A stretch of 64,000 nucleotides of DNA from Hygrophila difformis (taxonomy: Eukaryota > Streptophyta > Magnoliopsida > Lamiales > Acanthaceae), in NCBI GenBank assembly GCA_030278955.1, contig JAOANR010000014.1, positions 15,130,068 through 15,194,067 on the forward strand. Reading direction: 5' to 3'. Made by a program: the position numbers and the translations under genes. Below the pieces are notes generated by a model. It was not told the DNA's origin and did no database searches. It saw only the letters and a program-made list of their open reading frames with translations. Below are positions 1 through 11,843 of this stretch, piece by piece (the first letter of the stretch is position 1; every line of letters begins with the position of its first letter).

Positions 1-175
1 AAGAAATTGAAGTTTATGTAATATAATCTTTTAATGTTTTTATTTTTAATAACAAGTATAATTTTGTGATTATCTTTTCAATTATTTTTAACTTTGAAAT
101 AGTAAGGAGAATAGTACTATTTTTTTCTAATTTATAATTTTTTAAAAACTTTACATCCACGCGCATCGTATGGGC
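1..175. repeat. Dispersed direct repeat, copy 1 (Helitron-like 3' end)
   Basis: This stretch aligns over its whole length with 716-890 (shared landmarks: atataatctttta, tttttaataaca, gaaatagt.aggagaata, actttacatccacgc.catcg). The right end, around 155-178, has a GC-rich imperfect hairpin after an A/T-rich tract, like the subterminal hairpin of plant Helitrons. It probably is a decayed Helitron tail. No ORF here is convincing. Boundaries are approximate. Confidence 0.55.
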
Positions 176-180
176 GGTTA

Positions 181-478
181 CATTTGTTCCGACGAGAGTG
201 GGGAAAATATTCTGGAGGGTGAAGCATTGACTGACAGTACATTGGTTCCGACGAGAGTGGGAAAAATTGTCTTGGAGGGTGAAGTATTGACTGACAGTAC
301 ATTGATTCCGACAATAGTGTGAAAAAATGTCTTGGAGGGTGAAGTATTGACCGACATTACATTGAATCCGATACGAATGGGAAAAATGTCCTTGGGGTGA
401 AGTATTGACTGGCAGTACATTGGTTCTGGCAAGAATGAGAAAAAATGTCATGCGGGCTGAAGTATTGACTCGAGAAAG
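181..478. repeat. Minisatellite, about 5 units of 60 bp
   Basis: Five head-to-tail units start near 181, 241, 301, 361 and 419. Each has the core ttccgacgagagtggg, then gaaaaatgtcttggagggtgaag and tattgactgacagtacat. Units 1-3 are the best preserved; the last two carry small deletions. The array keeps a reading frame open on the minus strand because the unit length is a multiple of three, so the 145-residue ORF seen there is a by-product of the repeat and not a gene. Confidence 0.85.
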
Positions 479-715
479 TAGTGGACAAATAGTGATTATT
501 CTACGAATAGTTTGACTTATCTGATAATAGAAGACTGTTTAAATTTTCAAGAAGTCGGTTTCCACTAATTCTTTTTTAGTTTGTTATGCTATGACTATAA
601 CAAGAGCCAATGTCAATCTCTAATGCATGTTGGAGTTTTCGTGAAGGTCCTGCTTTTTATATTTAGATCTGCATATAATGTAAACATTTTACAGTAAATG
701 CCATAAAATAAGAAT

Positions 716-890
716 AACAAATTGAGGTTCATGTAATATAATCTTTTATTGATTTTATTTTTAATAACATACAAGTTTATGCTTATTTTTTTCATCTTTA
801 ACTTCGAAATAGTGAGGAGAATAATATCTTTCTTTTCTATTTTATAAATTTTTTTAAAACTTTACATCCACGCACATCGCTCGAGCGGGT
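716..890. repeat. Dispersed direct repeat, copy 2 (Helitron-like 3' end)
   Basis: Degenerate second copy of 1-175, again ending in a GC-rich imperfect hairpin (catccacgcacatcgctcgagcgggt). The two copies flank the minisatellite. Probably two related Helitron tails or a duplicated one; both are strongly diverged, hence old. Confidence 0.5.
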
Positions 891-899
891 GTGTGAGCA

Positions 900-1037
900 C
901 AAAATTAGTAATTATTTTAAGTTTACATAACGAAATAGTAATAATAATAATAATAATACAATTAGATTAACATATAAATTTATATTATATATTTTTAAAA
1001 TCTACATTCCCGCGGGTACCGCGGGTGGAATGTCTAG
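900..1037 (+). mobile_element. Helitron 3' terminus
   Basis: At 1005-1031 there is a strong palindrome (arms ATTCCCGCGG and CCGCGGGTGGAAT around GTA), followed after a few bases by CTAG at 1034-1037 and then a T. A GC-rich hairpin just before a terminal CTAG, with a T in the flank, is the diagnostic 3' end of plant Helitrons. The matching 5' TC end was not found and may lie left of the window or among the decayed repeats at 1-890. Confidence 0.6.
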
Positions 1038-1173
1038 TTATATGTATAAAAATATTCATTACATGTAAAATTCAAATGATTGGTACATAGTCAGTTCTTT
1101 TTGGAATGTCTAGTTATATGTATAAAAATATTCATTACATGTAAAATTCAAATGATTGGTACATAGTCAGTTT
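1026..1173. repeat. 76-bp tandem duplication across a Helitron end
   Basis: The segment starting TGGAATGTCTAG at 1026 repeats at 1102 almost without change for about 70 bp. The unit contains the last bases of the Helitron terminus plus its flank, so the duplication arose after or during that insertion. Confidence 0.8.
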
Positions 1174-1249
1174 TTTGTACAGTAGTTGATATTCAACATA
1201 TAACACTCATACCACAGTTCAATAAGTGATTCAGCTCTCAAACCAAATA

Positions 1250-1507
1250 CTCTCTCCGTTTTTAAATGATAGCTACGTTGGAGAATTTGTCACTATTCAC
1301 ACAATCACTTTGACTTGAAGTTTTATCATAGTTATTCAAGTTAAAATATAGTCAATTGAGATCTTGTTAGATTCGTCTCGTCTTGTAGTTTTTAAATATC
1401 GAATTTTTAGAATTTTTACTTGTACCGAACTTGAGTATTACTGATTTAAAATGTACATTAGACTGCGTGCTGCGTGGGTCGTAGCAAATAAAAAAAAACG
1501 GAGGGAT
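1250..1507. mobile_element. Stowaway-type MITE
   Basis: The left end CTCTCTCCGTTTTT and the right end aaaaacggagggat are inverted repeats of the Stowaway consensus CTCCCTCCGT. TA dinucleotides flank the element at 1248-1249 and 1508-1509, the expected Tc1/mariner target duplication. It is about 258 bp and about 75-80 percent similar by eye to the copy at 21986-22245. Non-autonomous, no ORF. It lies 270 bp upstream of the CHLG start codon, so it is part of that gene's 5' flank. Confidence 0.85.
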
Positions 1508-1777
1508 TACTAATTTGTTATTCATATTCCCATCAGTACCAATATGAGTAAAAATCTGGGGTTTAGGGTAAAACCATTTTATTTTAAAGAGAAAAACAGA
1601 GTTTATCAGGAATCTCCACGTCCTCAAAGCACTGTGGCGCACCTGCGCCCGGAATACCTAAAAACTACCCCACAAAATACGCCAATAACTAATCGGCAAA
1701 GAGTGCAGTGACATACAGACAAACAAGATACAAGACTTCAATCCGAAACTGGAGAAAAACCTTTCATCACCTCGGCA
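1508..1777 (+). promoter_or_regulatory. 5' flank and 5' UTR of CHLG
   Basis: Short non-coding stretch between the MITE and the CHLG start codon. It must hold the core promoter and leader. I see no clear TATA box; an A/T-rich patch at 1575-1600 (accattttattttaaag) is the only candidate. The proximal promoter must be short or lie partly inside the MITE. Confidence 0.4.
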
Positions 1778-4700
1778 ATGGCTTCTCTAGTCAACCCGTT
1801 CTACTCCATGAGATTATCTTCCAACCCCACATTCAACCCTGGTCGAAATCCGCTGCTCGCACCGAGTCCAAGCTCTATGTTTTTCAAAAGTAAGCTTATA
1901 TCTACCGAGCTTCGGGAAAATGATAAAGGTACTACTTTTGAATGCCTTTCCGATGTCTTTGTATTTGCCGTTTCTCTCTTATTTATGTGTATTCAATTAT
2001 CTTAGGGCGGAGGCTTGTAGTGAGAGCCGCTGAAACTGACACAGACAAAGGTATGGGAATCTTTATAATTTATTATAGGATATTGTTTTGTGCTTTTGCA
2101 CTTGAACTGTGAAATGATGAGTTTTTCTGGAAGAGGGTTTTGATTAATGAGGGGAAATGGATAGTGCGTCAGAGTTTTGATTCGGTTTGAAATGTTTGGT
2201 GGATGTGTGGCAGTTGGAGCTAAGGCACCAGATAAGGCTCCGGCGGATAATGGTTCAAGTATTAATCAGATTCTTGGTATCAAAGGAGCAAAGCAAGAAA
2301 CGGTGAGTTCTTAAAGGTTAACACGTGAACTTGTTCAAGGTGATTTTTTCGGCAGTATTGCCTATTTACTTGTTCATATTATTCGGAGTACGTCTGTATG
2401 TGTGGTGTTTAGTTTGGTAATGAACAATGATTGGCATTTGAGTGGAATTTTTATATGTCTACAAGAAGTGCTTATCATTTCATAGAGCTACAAATGCGGA
2501 GAAGTCTTTGTGTTGATGAGTTTAGATTTCATTGCTAGTAGTTGCTACTATGTCTTTATTCAGCTTTGTGATGGAATTAGATTGCCAATGCGTCACTGCA
2601 GGTCTTTGTTTGCTGCTGTCAGTGCAATAAGTTAACCAATAAAACAAGTTCACAGAGAATTTATTCGCTTATTTGTTTTATCTATTAAGACTTCATTTAA
2701 GGAAGAAGTAGATAGGTGGAATTAACAGTGCCAGACATTTATGGCATCTACATAATAGGGCAATGAATACGTGACCCACGTAAAAATTCTAAGGATTAGC
2801 TGATACAATTTCTTAAGAGATGCAAAAAAAAGAAACATCTGGAAAACAAGACACATTAAATCACTTGCAAAGGGACATAGGAAACACCTTAATGCTTTGA
2901 AGTAAGCTTCTAGCTCAAAATTGTCTGGAGTTCTTGTGAAGTTCGCCAACTCTGTTAGAAAGCCTAAAGTCTCTGTTATTTTTTGTTATTAGTAAAGATT
3001 GCAACTTGGCTACTGTTATGTGAAACCGTGAAGGTGATTTTGGATATATGCAAATGGATTAATAGATTACAATAACAACCATTATCACTATTCATTGACT
3101 GTTAGTATCGCCAGTCAAACAATAATAAGAAAGAATGGAGGAATACATATGCGGCTTAGACAAATTAAAAGAAATGATCAACAATTGAAAGAAGTTTAAT
3201 TGCCAACCATGAATTATAAATCCATGTGTGCTAAGTTTAATTATTTAATGTCTCACTTCTTCAGGATAAGTGGAAGATTCGTGTTCAGCTCACTAAACCT
3301 GTTACTTGGCCCCCTCTTGTTTGGGGTGTAGTCTGTGGTGCTGCTGCATCAGGTAATTTTTCACTTATTTATGTAATCAGACACCTATGAGCCTGCAGTA
3401 TCTAACATTTGTCTATCAAACCCCCATCTCAGGAAACTTCCACTGGACCGTAGAAGATGTAGCAAAATCAATTGTCTGTATGATGATGTCTGGCCCATTT
3501 TTAACTGGCTACACACAGGTATTCCTTGCACTGACCTTACGTTGGCTATTTCTGCAACTTGAATACTGGCTTCCAATCCTGTCCATGTAATTCAGGGCTC
3601 TTCATCTTGTAGACAATTAATGATTGGTATGATAGAGAGATTGATGCCATTAATGAGCCTTATCGCCCAATTCCTTCAGGAGCCATATCTGAAAATGAGG
3701 TATTTGATGTTGTAAGTTTTCGTTTGGAGTAGTGTGCTCCTTTTCCTGTACTAAGCACAGAAAGATCAGGTGATTACACAAATATGGGTGCTGCTCTTAG
3801 GAGGTCTTGGCACAGCTGCGCTGCTGGATGTGTGGGTAGGCTCCAAAACAGATGTCAATCTCTCAAAAAAAATACTAGGATTGTTCCCTGATATTGATTT
3901 CTGTATAGGCAGGGCATACTACTCCAGTGATATTTTATCTCGCGGTTGGTGGATCCTTGTTGTCCTACATATATTCTGCCCCACCTTTAAAGGTATTTAC
4001 ATGTCTTCCACATTAATATAGATGCTCACTCTAAACTTTCAAAGAACAGACAGGACCAGCAAATTGAATTTTTGTTATATATCACAGCTCAAACAAAATG
4101 GCTGGATTGGAAACTTTGCCCTGGGAGCAAGTTATATAAGTCTGCCATGGTAAAATTTTAACTTTCATATTATTTGATGTAATGATGCTATAGTTGTTTC
4201 ATTGAGGTGACTAACCTTATTTTATGATGAACACCATTTGATTCAAAATTCCTATACAGGTGGGCTGGTCAAGCATTATTTGGGACCCTGACACCCGACA
4301 TCATTGTTCTAACACTTCTCTACAGTATAGCTGGTGTATGTTTATGACTTGTGCCTTTTGTTCTATTTATCCTCTTTGTATGTGCTACATAAAATCAAAT
4401 TTATTACCTTTCTCGTTTATGTATTAGCTGGGTATAGCAATTGTAAATGACTTCAAGAGCATTGAAGGAGATCGACAAATGGGGCTTCAGGTATCATTAG
4501 ATTTGGTAATTCATATAACATCTAATTTGACATTCATTTGTATTTTAATGAGGCAATGCTTATGAATTTGTGGGCATACTACCAGTCACTTCCAGTGGCT
4601 TTTGGTGCTGAGGCTGCAAAATGGATTTGTGTTGGTGCTATCGACATAACTCAGTTATCTGTGGCAGGTAACTTTCTACCATTTGCAGATTTAATAAAAT

Positions 4701-5659
4701 TCACCCAGAATGGTTGAAGTCTTGCAGATGCACTTTTGTGTACATTCAAAAACTTCTATTCTCGCTAACGGATTTACCACTATTGCTGCAAAAGGACTAC
4801 TGTTGATTTACATTTAACAAATTTGCATGAAGAAGATCGAGAAACAGAACAGAAAAATATTGTGGCTAAACAGTAAACACATTAATTCATGATTAATTCC
4901 TTTTTTTAATGATTATGGGTAATATTTTATATTGTTGCAGGCTATCTCCTTGGTGCTGGGAAACCATATTATGCTCTAGCACTACTCGGCTTAGTTGTCC
5001 CGCAAGTATTTTTCCAGGTAATGATTGTCAGTTACTCAGTTTATTGTCATAGATAACCTCCAGTAGTAGAAATGGATGTTCGTGGTTACTGGCTTGTAGC
5101 ACTTCACGACTTTATGAAGCTTCCCATGGCACAATACTTTTCTTTGTAATCTGCTTGCAAGTGAAAACTAGTAAATAATTTACTTTGTTTGATGTGATTG
5201 AGATATATGGGTTGTTAAATTTGTGATCCGCGATGACATATCCTTGCCAGCTGTTTCAGAATCCCCAGAATTCTAGAATATTATCAAAGATTTAGATGCA
5301 ATTATTATTTAGAGTATCCTTATGCCAACTGAGTTTGAAAAAAAGAATTCTATTGCATTCTATGTTGTCTTGCATTCTATGCTACTCAAACTTTGTGAAT
5401 ATAACATACTGCTGGCTATAATGCAGTTCAAGTACTTCCTAAAAGACCCCGTGAAATATGATGTGAAGTATCAGGTACTTGGTCATTGGCTATACGCGTG
5501 ATTCATGAATATGCTATTGGAATTTCTGTATATGGTTGTTTCATAACACTTGTATACTGTTGCTCAGTATCCTTAATTCACTCTGCATAATCTCAGGCAA
5601 GTGCGCAACCGTTTCTTATACTTGGTCTGTTGGTTACTGCATTGGCAACTAGCCACTGA
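1778..5659 (+). CDS. CHLG: Chlorophyll synthase, chloroplastic (15 exons)
   Basis: CHLG is a membrane-bound UbiA-type prenyltransferase of the plastid that joins phytyl or geranylgeranyl diphosphate to chlorophyllide, the last step of chlorophyll synthesis. Exons I read: 1778-1928, 2006-2050, 2214-2302, 3265-3352, 3433-3518, 3613-3699, 3770-3835, 3909-3992, 4088-4149, 4260-4335, 4428-4490, 4586-4667, 4941-5017, 5427-5474, 5597-5659. All introns are GT-AG; the sum is 1167 nt, 388 residues, matching the family length. Residues 1-55 are a Ser/Pro-rich transit-peptide-like extension ending near VVRAAETDTDK. The first Asp-rich motif is NDWYDREID (156-164) followed by NEPYRPIPSG; the second is NDFKSIEGDR (285-294). 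Several hydrophobic helices follow. The protein ends LVTALATSH. No lesion seen. Identity is very sure; exon edges were set by frame and family sequence. Confidence 0.96.
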
Positions 5660-6420
5660 TCCTTATGTCAAGGACACATAAAGTTGGGTGGTGATGAGAA
5701 ATGATTGGTTCCTGAATGGGGAAACAGAAGCAATCGGGTGCCTCCTTTGTATCGGTTGAGGTGCTTATACTAATAAATAGTGGGTTAGTAATGTAGCACA
5801 AACAGCTGTCTTCCTCCTCCTGATGTGGTTTCGTTATTCATCATTTCATCTAGTTAGTCTTTATTCTTGAATTCAAGAAAAAATCTGCCCGACTGTGTAA
5901 TCCTTCTTTTCTTTCCTACTCGAGGATGGATCAGTTCATCACAACTAAATTTTGTTGCGAAAACAGGTTCAGTAGTTTGGTGTCAAAAACTGCTTAGCTT
6001 GTTAGCCAGGTTTAAGTAATATATTTTTCTCTGAACTGCTTATATTTTCGATTGGCTTGCTACGTGAGGGATAGCCGTTATCGGGACACTCATGACCCTC
6101 TAAACCATCAAGGGTCCCCAGGATTTCCCACAAAAGTGTGTTTTTACTGTTCCATTACAGATAGTAACTATGCCATGTGTGATGTGTATGCAGTGTAAGT
6201 GATGGAAATGTATTACTTTTGAAACTTCAAACTAGAATTATTCAGGACTGTTAACACGCGCAGATATAGATCTAGAATTCATAAACCAGTTCAACAAAAT
6301 CAATCCCAATGCATATGTGTATCTCATACGTATTAATGAAACACGGGCACAGTGAACCAAAATGACAAAAAAATAATGAAAACTTCAAATCAGACCACAT
6401 ATTAGCAAGTCCACTCATGT
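5660..6420. other. CHLG 3' UTR and intergenic flank
   Basis: Directly after the CHLG stop. A candidate poly(A) signal AATAAA sits at 5772-5777. From about 5900 on the sequence looks like ordinary non-coding flank; I see no ORF of interest and no repeat. Confidence 0.5.
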
Positions 6421-6535
6421 TGTCCTTGATTGCAGGCAGGAGTTTGGTGCTGGCCAAACAAAATTATGCTGAATACTCTCCTATATTGAAAGTAGGATCC
6501 ACTGAGGGAGGATACAGATCAACATGCCCCTTGTT
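6421..6535 (-). pseudogene. Relic of a WAKL last-exon 3' end
   Basis: On the minus strand this aligns with the C-terminal tail region of the WAKL copies (6911-7030, 22545-22665, 49920-50035): shared landmarks are gattgcagg.agg, tttggt.c, aatactc, ttgaaa, ggatac and catgc. It is much more diverged than the other copies and both sides are unrelated. It is probably what is left of a fourth, older tandem WAKL unit, or a partial duplication of the downstream end of the neighbouring gene. Confidence 0.55.
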
Positions 6536-6847
6536 GCAGACAGTGGAAGACAAGGGAGTGTGTTAAACAATGAAGGAAAGGAAGAGGGCTGGAACAAGCC
6601 TGCTCTGTGAGTAAAGTTGTCATTGAACTCTATTAATGTTTTTTTTTTCCTACTTTATAATTTGTGGGCAATAGACAGATGATAGTAAGACAATCATAAA
6701 CATAAATGATCATCATGCCCTGAACTTTATTGTAAAGAGTTTACACAAGAACTAAAACTAGAATGCATAATACAGTCCATCAAGCATAGCCAATTATGTG
6801 AAACACAAGATAAGCAAACTAATGGACAAGGAAACATAAAGAAAACT
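6536..6847. other. Downstream flank of WAKL copy 1
   Basis: A/T-rich DNA containing the presumed 3' UTR of the minus-strand WAKL gene. The part at 6730-6845 (gagtttacacaagaactaaaactagaatgcataatacagtcca) is similar to 22340-22480, downstream of WAKL copy 2, showing that the duplicated unit included the 3' flank. Confidence 0.5.
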
Positions 6848-9356
6848 TCAACCAGAAATCAGAATGCATATGAATGAACACTTGTATGTGGCTCGTTCAT
6901 TCATCGAGGGGTGGTGATTGCAGGAAGTAAGCTGGTGCTGTTCAGTGGTGCATACTGTCCAGAATACTTTCCGGAGCTTAAATCCATATACAGGATACAA
7001 ATCACCATGCTCCCTCATCAATCCCATTTTTTGTTGGGGGATTTCTTCTTGGTTACTATAATGCATTTTGTTTTTCTTCTTCAACCTTTCCAATTCCATC
7101 GTCACTTCTTTCATCGTTGGCCTTTCTTCACTGTCTAACTTGAGGCACCTCCTAACAAGGTCAGCCACTGCACCAATCTGCTCTAAGCTCCCTTCTCGAA
7201 CGATTCTTGGCTGTACTATTTCTAGCAAGCGATTTTCCCTAATGGCCATGACAAAGTAAATCCCCAAGTTCCTTTCCAACTCATCTTTTTCCATTGAAAG
7301 TGGTTTTCTCCCGGTGAGGAGCTCTGCCAATACCACACCGAAGCTATAGACATCACTTTTATCTGTCAATTGGCTCGTATGGAAATATTCTGGATCAAGA
7401 TATCCCAAAGTTCCCTGCACAAGTGTAGTTACCTGTGTTTGATCGATGGGAACCAATCTTGATGCTCCAAAATCAGCAATTTTTGCAGTATAGGACTCGT
7501 CAAGCAATATATTGGGGGACTTGACATCTCTATGAATAATTGGCATTGCAGCAGCAGAATGAAGATAGGCAAGTGCACCAGCAGCTTCTGCAGCGATTCT
7601 CAATCGATCATCCCAAGAAAACCAGGGCATGTCCATGCTGTTGTGGATATGGTAAAACAAGGTGCCGTTTGAGACATATTCATATACTAGTAAAGGGACT
7701 TCAGCCTCCAAACAACAACCCAATAGTTTAACCACATTTCTATGACTGATTTGAGTCAGAATAACCACCTCATTGATGAAAACTTCTATTTGAGCTGCAT
7801 CCATTATTTTAGACTTCTTGATTGCAACCACACGTTTATCAATGAGAATCCCTTTGTAAACTGTTCCATAGCCTCCCTTTCCAAGGATGCAATCTTCAGC
7901 ATAATTGTTGGTGGCCTCTTCTAGCTCTTCAACAGAAAATATTTTGGCTGATTCAATGCTTCCGGGGTATGAAGAAAGCTGCTGTTTGAATAATAAGCCT
8001 CCGTTTTGTAGGAAGAATTTATGTCTGAGTCTAGCAAGTTTTCTTTTCTGGACACTAAAGTATATCCAAGTAATGCAAATTATCATTGCCAATAAGCTCA
8101 AGCTGAAAGCTGCAAAGCACAAATTTGGTTTAGGCATTGAACTGTAAGTAAACGCTATTGAATCAGCTGGAAGTCTGTACCTAATGAGAACTTCATCGCT
8201 GGAAATGCTGAAGTCTGTTTAACACAACCATGTCCGTCTTTTGAGCCATCACCACTGAAACCACTTGGACATGAACATATATACTTACCAGGAGTGTTGG
8301 TGCAAATACCGCGAGGATCACATGGATTTTCCTCACATTCATTTATGTCTGGAAAATCATACATGAGAATAACAATTAGGAAATCAAATTCTAAGAAGTT
8401 AAACTCCTCCAAACAAAGGAAAAGTACTAACCAGTGCAGCCTGGATGAAGGTAAGGATTCCCTTCGTACCCTTGAATGCAGCTGCAGTGATATCCATGGA
8501 GTTTGGTGTCAGAGTCAACGCAGATGCTATTCTCCCGACATGCAAAATCTTTGGATTTTTGAGCTTCAGAACAATTTTTATTTCCAATCACCCAGTCCAA
8601 GACTACACTGACATTTTCCTTGGTTCTATTTACAAACGTTGGGTCGTTGAGGTCAGATAAATGAAAAGTGAAGCTGTCCTGCTCTCCTAGAAATGCATAA
8701 CCGCAAGGGTTAAAAGAAGAAACATTGGTATGATTACTGTAGCTGGCCACTGCAGTAATGAAACTCTGTAGGCCCTTTGGTATTGAAGTCTGACAGCACC
8801 CAATTCCTGTGCAATAACCATCAAGAATACTATCTTTTCCTGAACAGAGAGAAATACATCCTCCGACATACTCTGTTCCATATCGTCCTTGAATCAAGGC
8901 CGCATCATCACATCCTACAACAGTAAATTTATTGGCATCAGAAAAGGTAAAACCATCTACTACTGAATCGATGTATACTAGATCTATGTTGATCATGTCG
9001 CCAAGTCGGTTGTAACAGGTTGAAGCCACCGAGTTCTTAATCCTCATCTGAGAGTCTGATATGCCAGTAATTTCAATATTTTCTGTTCTCCAAAATGGCT
9101 TTGGAGGGTTGAATGAGGTGTCACAGTTGATATCAAACGATCTGCCAATGGAACAATTTGATCCTAAGCCAACACCAAAGGGATACGGAACAATTAAATT
9201 TCCACATTGGCGTTTGCAGCCGGGCTTAGTTATGTTGACACCTTTTGTGATGGTTGTGGGAGGTCTGGTTGTGCTGGTCTTTTTAGACAATGCAAGTGCA
9301 CATTGAGGCCATACAAAATGAAGGGAAAGAAAACAAAGTAGAAAGGTTTTCAGCAT
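6848..9356 (-). CDS. Wall-associated receptor kinase-like protein (WAKL copy 1)
   Basis: Cell-surface receptor kinase of the WAK/WAKL family, expected in the plasma membrane with its outer part contacting wall pectin. Exons on the minus strand: 9356-8432, 8348-8181, 8109-6848 (784 residues). Signal peptide 1-22; GUB_WAK pectin-binding module with [15 protein letters not shown] from about residue 46; WAK-associated Cys region; EGF-like, then Ca-binding EGF starting [10 protein letters not shown] in exon 2; membrane helix about 367-385; kinase with GKGGYG (441-446), VAIK lysine 462, HRD 557-559, DFG 577-579, so an active RD kinase by motif. I prefer the ATG at 9356 because copy 3 starts there; an in-frame ATG at 9380 adds 8 residues. 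Oddity: an 8-nt net deletion in the tail, near 6970-6992, shifts frame and replaces the usual ending (INTPR in copies 2 and 3) by about 37 unrelated residues; the kinase domain is untouched. Probably functional. Confidence 0.9.
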
Positions 9357-9380
9357 CTCTGAAGGGTTTAGAGATAACAC

Positions 9381-11510
9381 ACATTCACAAGGGAATTAAT
9401 AAATCTTCTCAATTCTAAACGTGATTTATAGAGGCAGAATCTCATGATCTCGTCATCAAGCAAATGTCAACTTCAATTAACAAATTGTTTAACTTTTTAA
9501 AGCTCTGAAGTACCACAAGGGACCAAAAAAAGAATAAAAAATTCTGGTAGAAAACCCCCAAACACAATATCTATGGTGATCTATATAAAGAATTGCCTGG
9601 TTTACATCATTTTCATCATTCTAAAATGCAATGGTGAATCGGTTGTAGACATAGACTATCCACATTTTTTACTATTCCATTTGGATTGAAGGATGGCATA
9701 GTTTGAGAAAACGTTTGCTAATTGTCATTTTTCTTTTCTCAACTTGTCATGATGTCGTCACCCTCATTAGCAAATGCATTTTGCAAAGAAAGAACTTGTA
9801 TAAACTAAAACTGAGGGTTTGGAAACAATGGGTTTCTGTACCTTTGCTTTCATTACCGTCTCATTTGGTGAAATTTGTTAATTATAAGAGCCAAGAGAGC
9901 GTACTGATGGTCTTTGTTTATTCTGAATCCCTAATAAGTAAACGCTTGACTTTCCCCAAATACTCCTTAATTTGATTACCTTGGAGCATTATCTCATCCA
10001 AGTATAAATGGAGTGTACAATATTCCATCAGCTGAAGGTATTTATTTTCTGCTTGAAAGAAAAAAATAAAAACATAAACATAAAAGACTAATGCATTATG
10101 AAGTGTTTCCTAAATTAAGCCTGGTATTCGTCATGTATCACACTGTTGGTTATCCTTACCTAAAGAAGCTGCTCGCTGGAAGTTCATTCAGGTCTCACGA
10201 ACAGCACACAGGACTACAAATCCAGAGCACCTGCATCTGTTCATGGTTTAGCTGAATCCTTGTGCTGCTCCCAAGTCAAAGCCGTACGTTATGTAAGTTA
10301 TGCACCATTCAACTCAAGTGGCATCAAAACTTTTGAGAATGCCCGAAGCAATCCCCCATAAATTTAAGTGGGCACTCTCAAGTTTCAATATTGGCCCTTG
10401 CTGGCACAAGAAGAAAATCAAAGCCCAAAATGAATTGGAACCAATGCTTATTACAACACTTTCGCTCGCTGCGCACGGGCAGTGGCGGAACTATGTGGAG
10501 GCTTGGGGGCCGCTCCCGAGTTCGAAATTTGTCTATTAATTTTTATATGATTGTGTTTGTTTTAGCTATATTAGAAATTCTTTTTATATAATTTCGCCCC
10601 CTCAAACTCAAACATTGGCATTAATATTTTGTAAAGTCGTATAAATTTAATTATATTAGAAATTATTTTTCAGTAATTTATGGGGAAGAAGAGGAAAAAG
10701 AATGCAACATGTTTCTTTGTTAGTGAGCTTTTTTAACATAAGGTTATATATTCTTTAAATTAAAGATATAAGCTCATGTAGACTTAGATGAAGAGAGTGA
10801 CATAATTAGCAATCCAAAAAAATGAAAAATAGTTGATAGTTATTCTATGGAAATTAAAGATGAAATAAAGCAAAGTTATTTAGTCGCATCCTCGCCCCCT
10901 GCCCAAGACTAATCCCTCGAAAATCGGATGAGCATTAGTTATCATTATTATTAGTAAGTTTATGTTTATTGCATATAAGTATGTGGTATCATTGTTGTTA
11001 TTTTTGTTAAATAATTATTAATTTGATTTTATATAGGTTGTTAAAATATTTATATGTCTTTTCTTCGTATATAAATAGTCATGGATAGACTTATCCAAGT
11101 GCACAAATTTATGTCTTCCAACATTATGATTACATCCGGATATATATAAAATAATTTAAAGTTATTTTTAAAATATGCTTAATCAGACTTTTAAAAGGCT
11201 TAAAAGCTCGCCTATTTAATTTTAATAGGCCATGTTAGGATTATAAGATGGATCTATCCCGTGCCTTAAAAAATCGACATAGGCCTAGGCCGTTCAAACT
11301 TAACTCTAGCATGGCCTATAGCCTAGCTATTTCCACCCCTACATGAGGTTTAAAGTCTTTTGTTTAAATGGTGATAAGAATACATGCAACAAAATTTAAA
11401 AGAGAAATAAATGAAAGAAATAAGATAGAAAAAATTCAAACCCCCAACCAGGTGGACATAATATAAAGTAGATTGTTTTTAACATTGAAAAACTAATATA
11501 TATACTAGAA
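9381..11510. other. Upstream region of WAKL copy 1, mostly featureless
   Basis: Contains the WAKL promoter at its left side. No convincing gene. At 10480 the sequence CAGTGGCGGAACTA resembles the terminal inverted repeat of plant hAT elements, followed by a run of G (ggcttgggggcc); a matching right end was not identified (ctcgccccctgcccaag near 10890 is a weak candidate). The remaining A/T-rich DNA shows only short low-complexity stretches. Confidence 0.4.
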
Positions 11511-11514
11511 GACT

Positions 11515-11838
11515 AATTTATTACTACTACTACTACTACTAGTTTCTTTTCTTTTTCTTTTCTGTGGGGGGCTGTTTCCCTTTTTGCATATGTGTGTGTG
11601 CGCCTTTCCTTTTTCTGGTGCGGAAGTTGGTTTTTTAATTTCTACTACATTATTAAGCTTTTTCCCGATCAAGTAGTGTGTCTGTGTGTGTGTCTTCACA
11701 TCAACTCATCATATATCATCGGATACCGTAGTAGTAGTAGTTGTATTACTACTACTACTACTATATCATCGGATACCGTATTAGTAGTAATTAGTAATAC
11801 TACTACTACTGCTGCTCCTAGGCCCTATATATATATAT
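11515..11838. repeat. Cluster of microsatellites (TAC/TAG, TG, TA)
   Basis: (TAC)n at about 11520-11541, TG-rich runs near 11590 and 11677-11692, then two copies of tatatcatcggataccgta, at about 11709 and 11762, each followed by (TAG)n and (TAC)n blocks that are inverted to each other, and finally (TA)n at 11825-11838. The TA run is the Helitron target site next door. A simple-sequence hotspot, likely polymorphic. Confidence 0.8.
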
Positions 11839-11843
11839 ACTAG

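Noticed and set aside
14..451. 145-codon minus-strand ORF over the 60-bp repeats
   Set aside because: The repeat unit is a multiple of three, so open frames arise by chance. Composition has no relation to a known protein.
10480..10900. Candidate hAT element starting CAGTGGCGGAACTA
   Set aside because: No inverted right end and no 8-bp target duplication were found, so I did not list it as an element.
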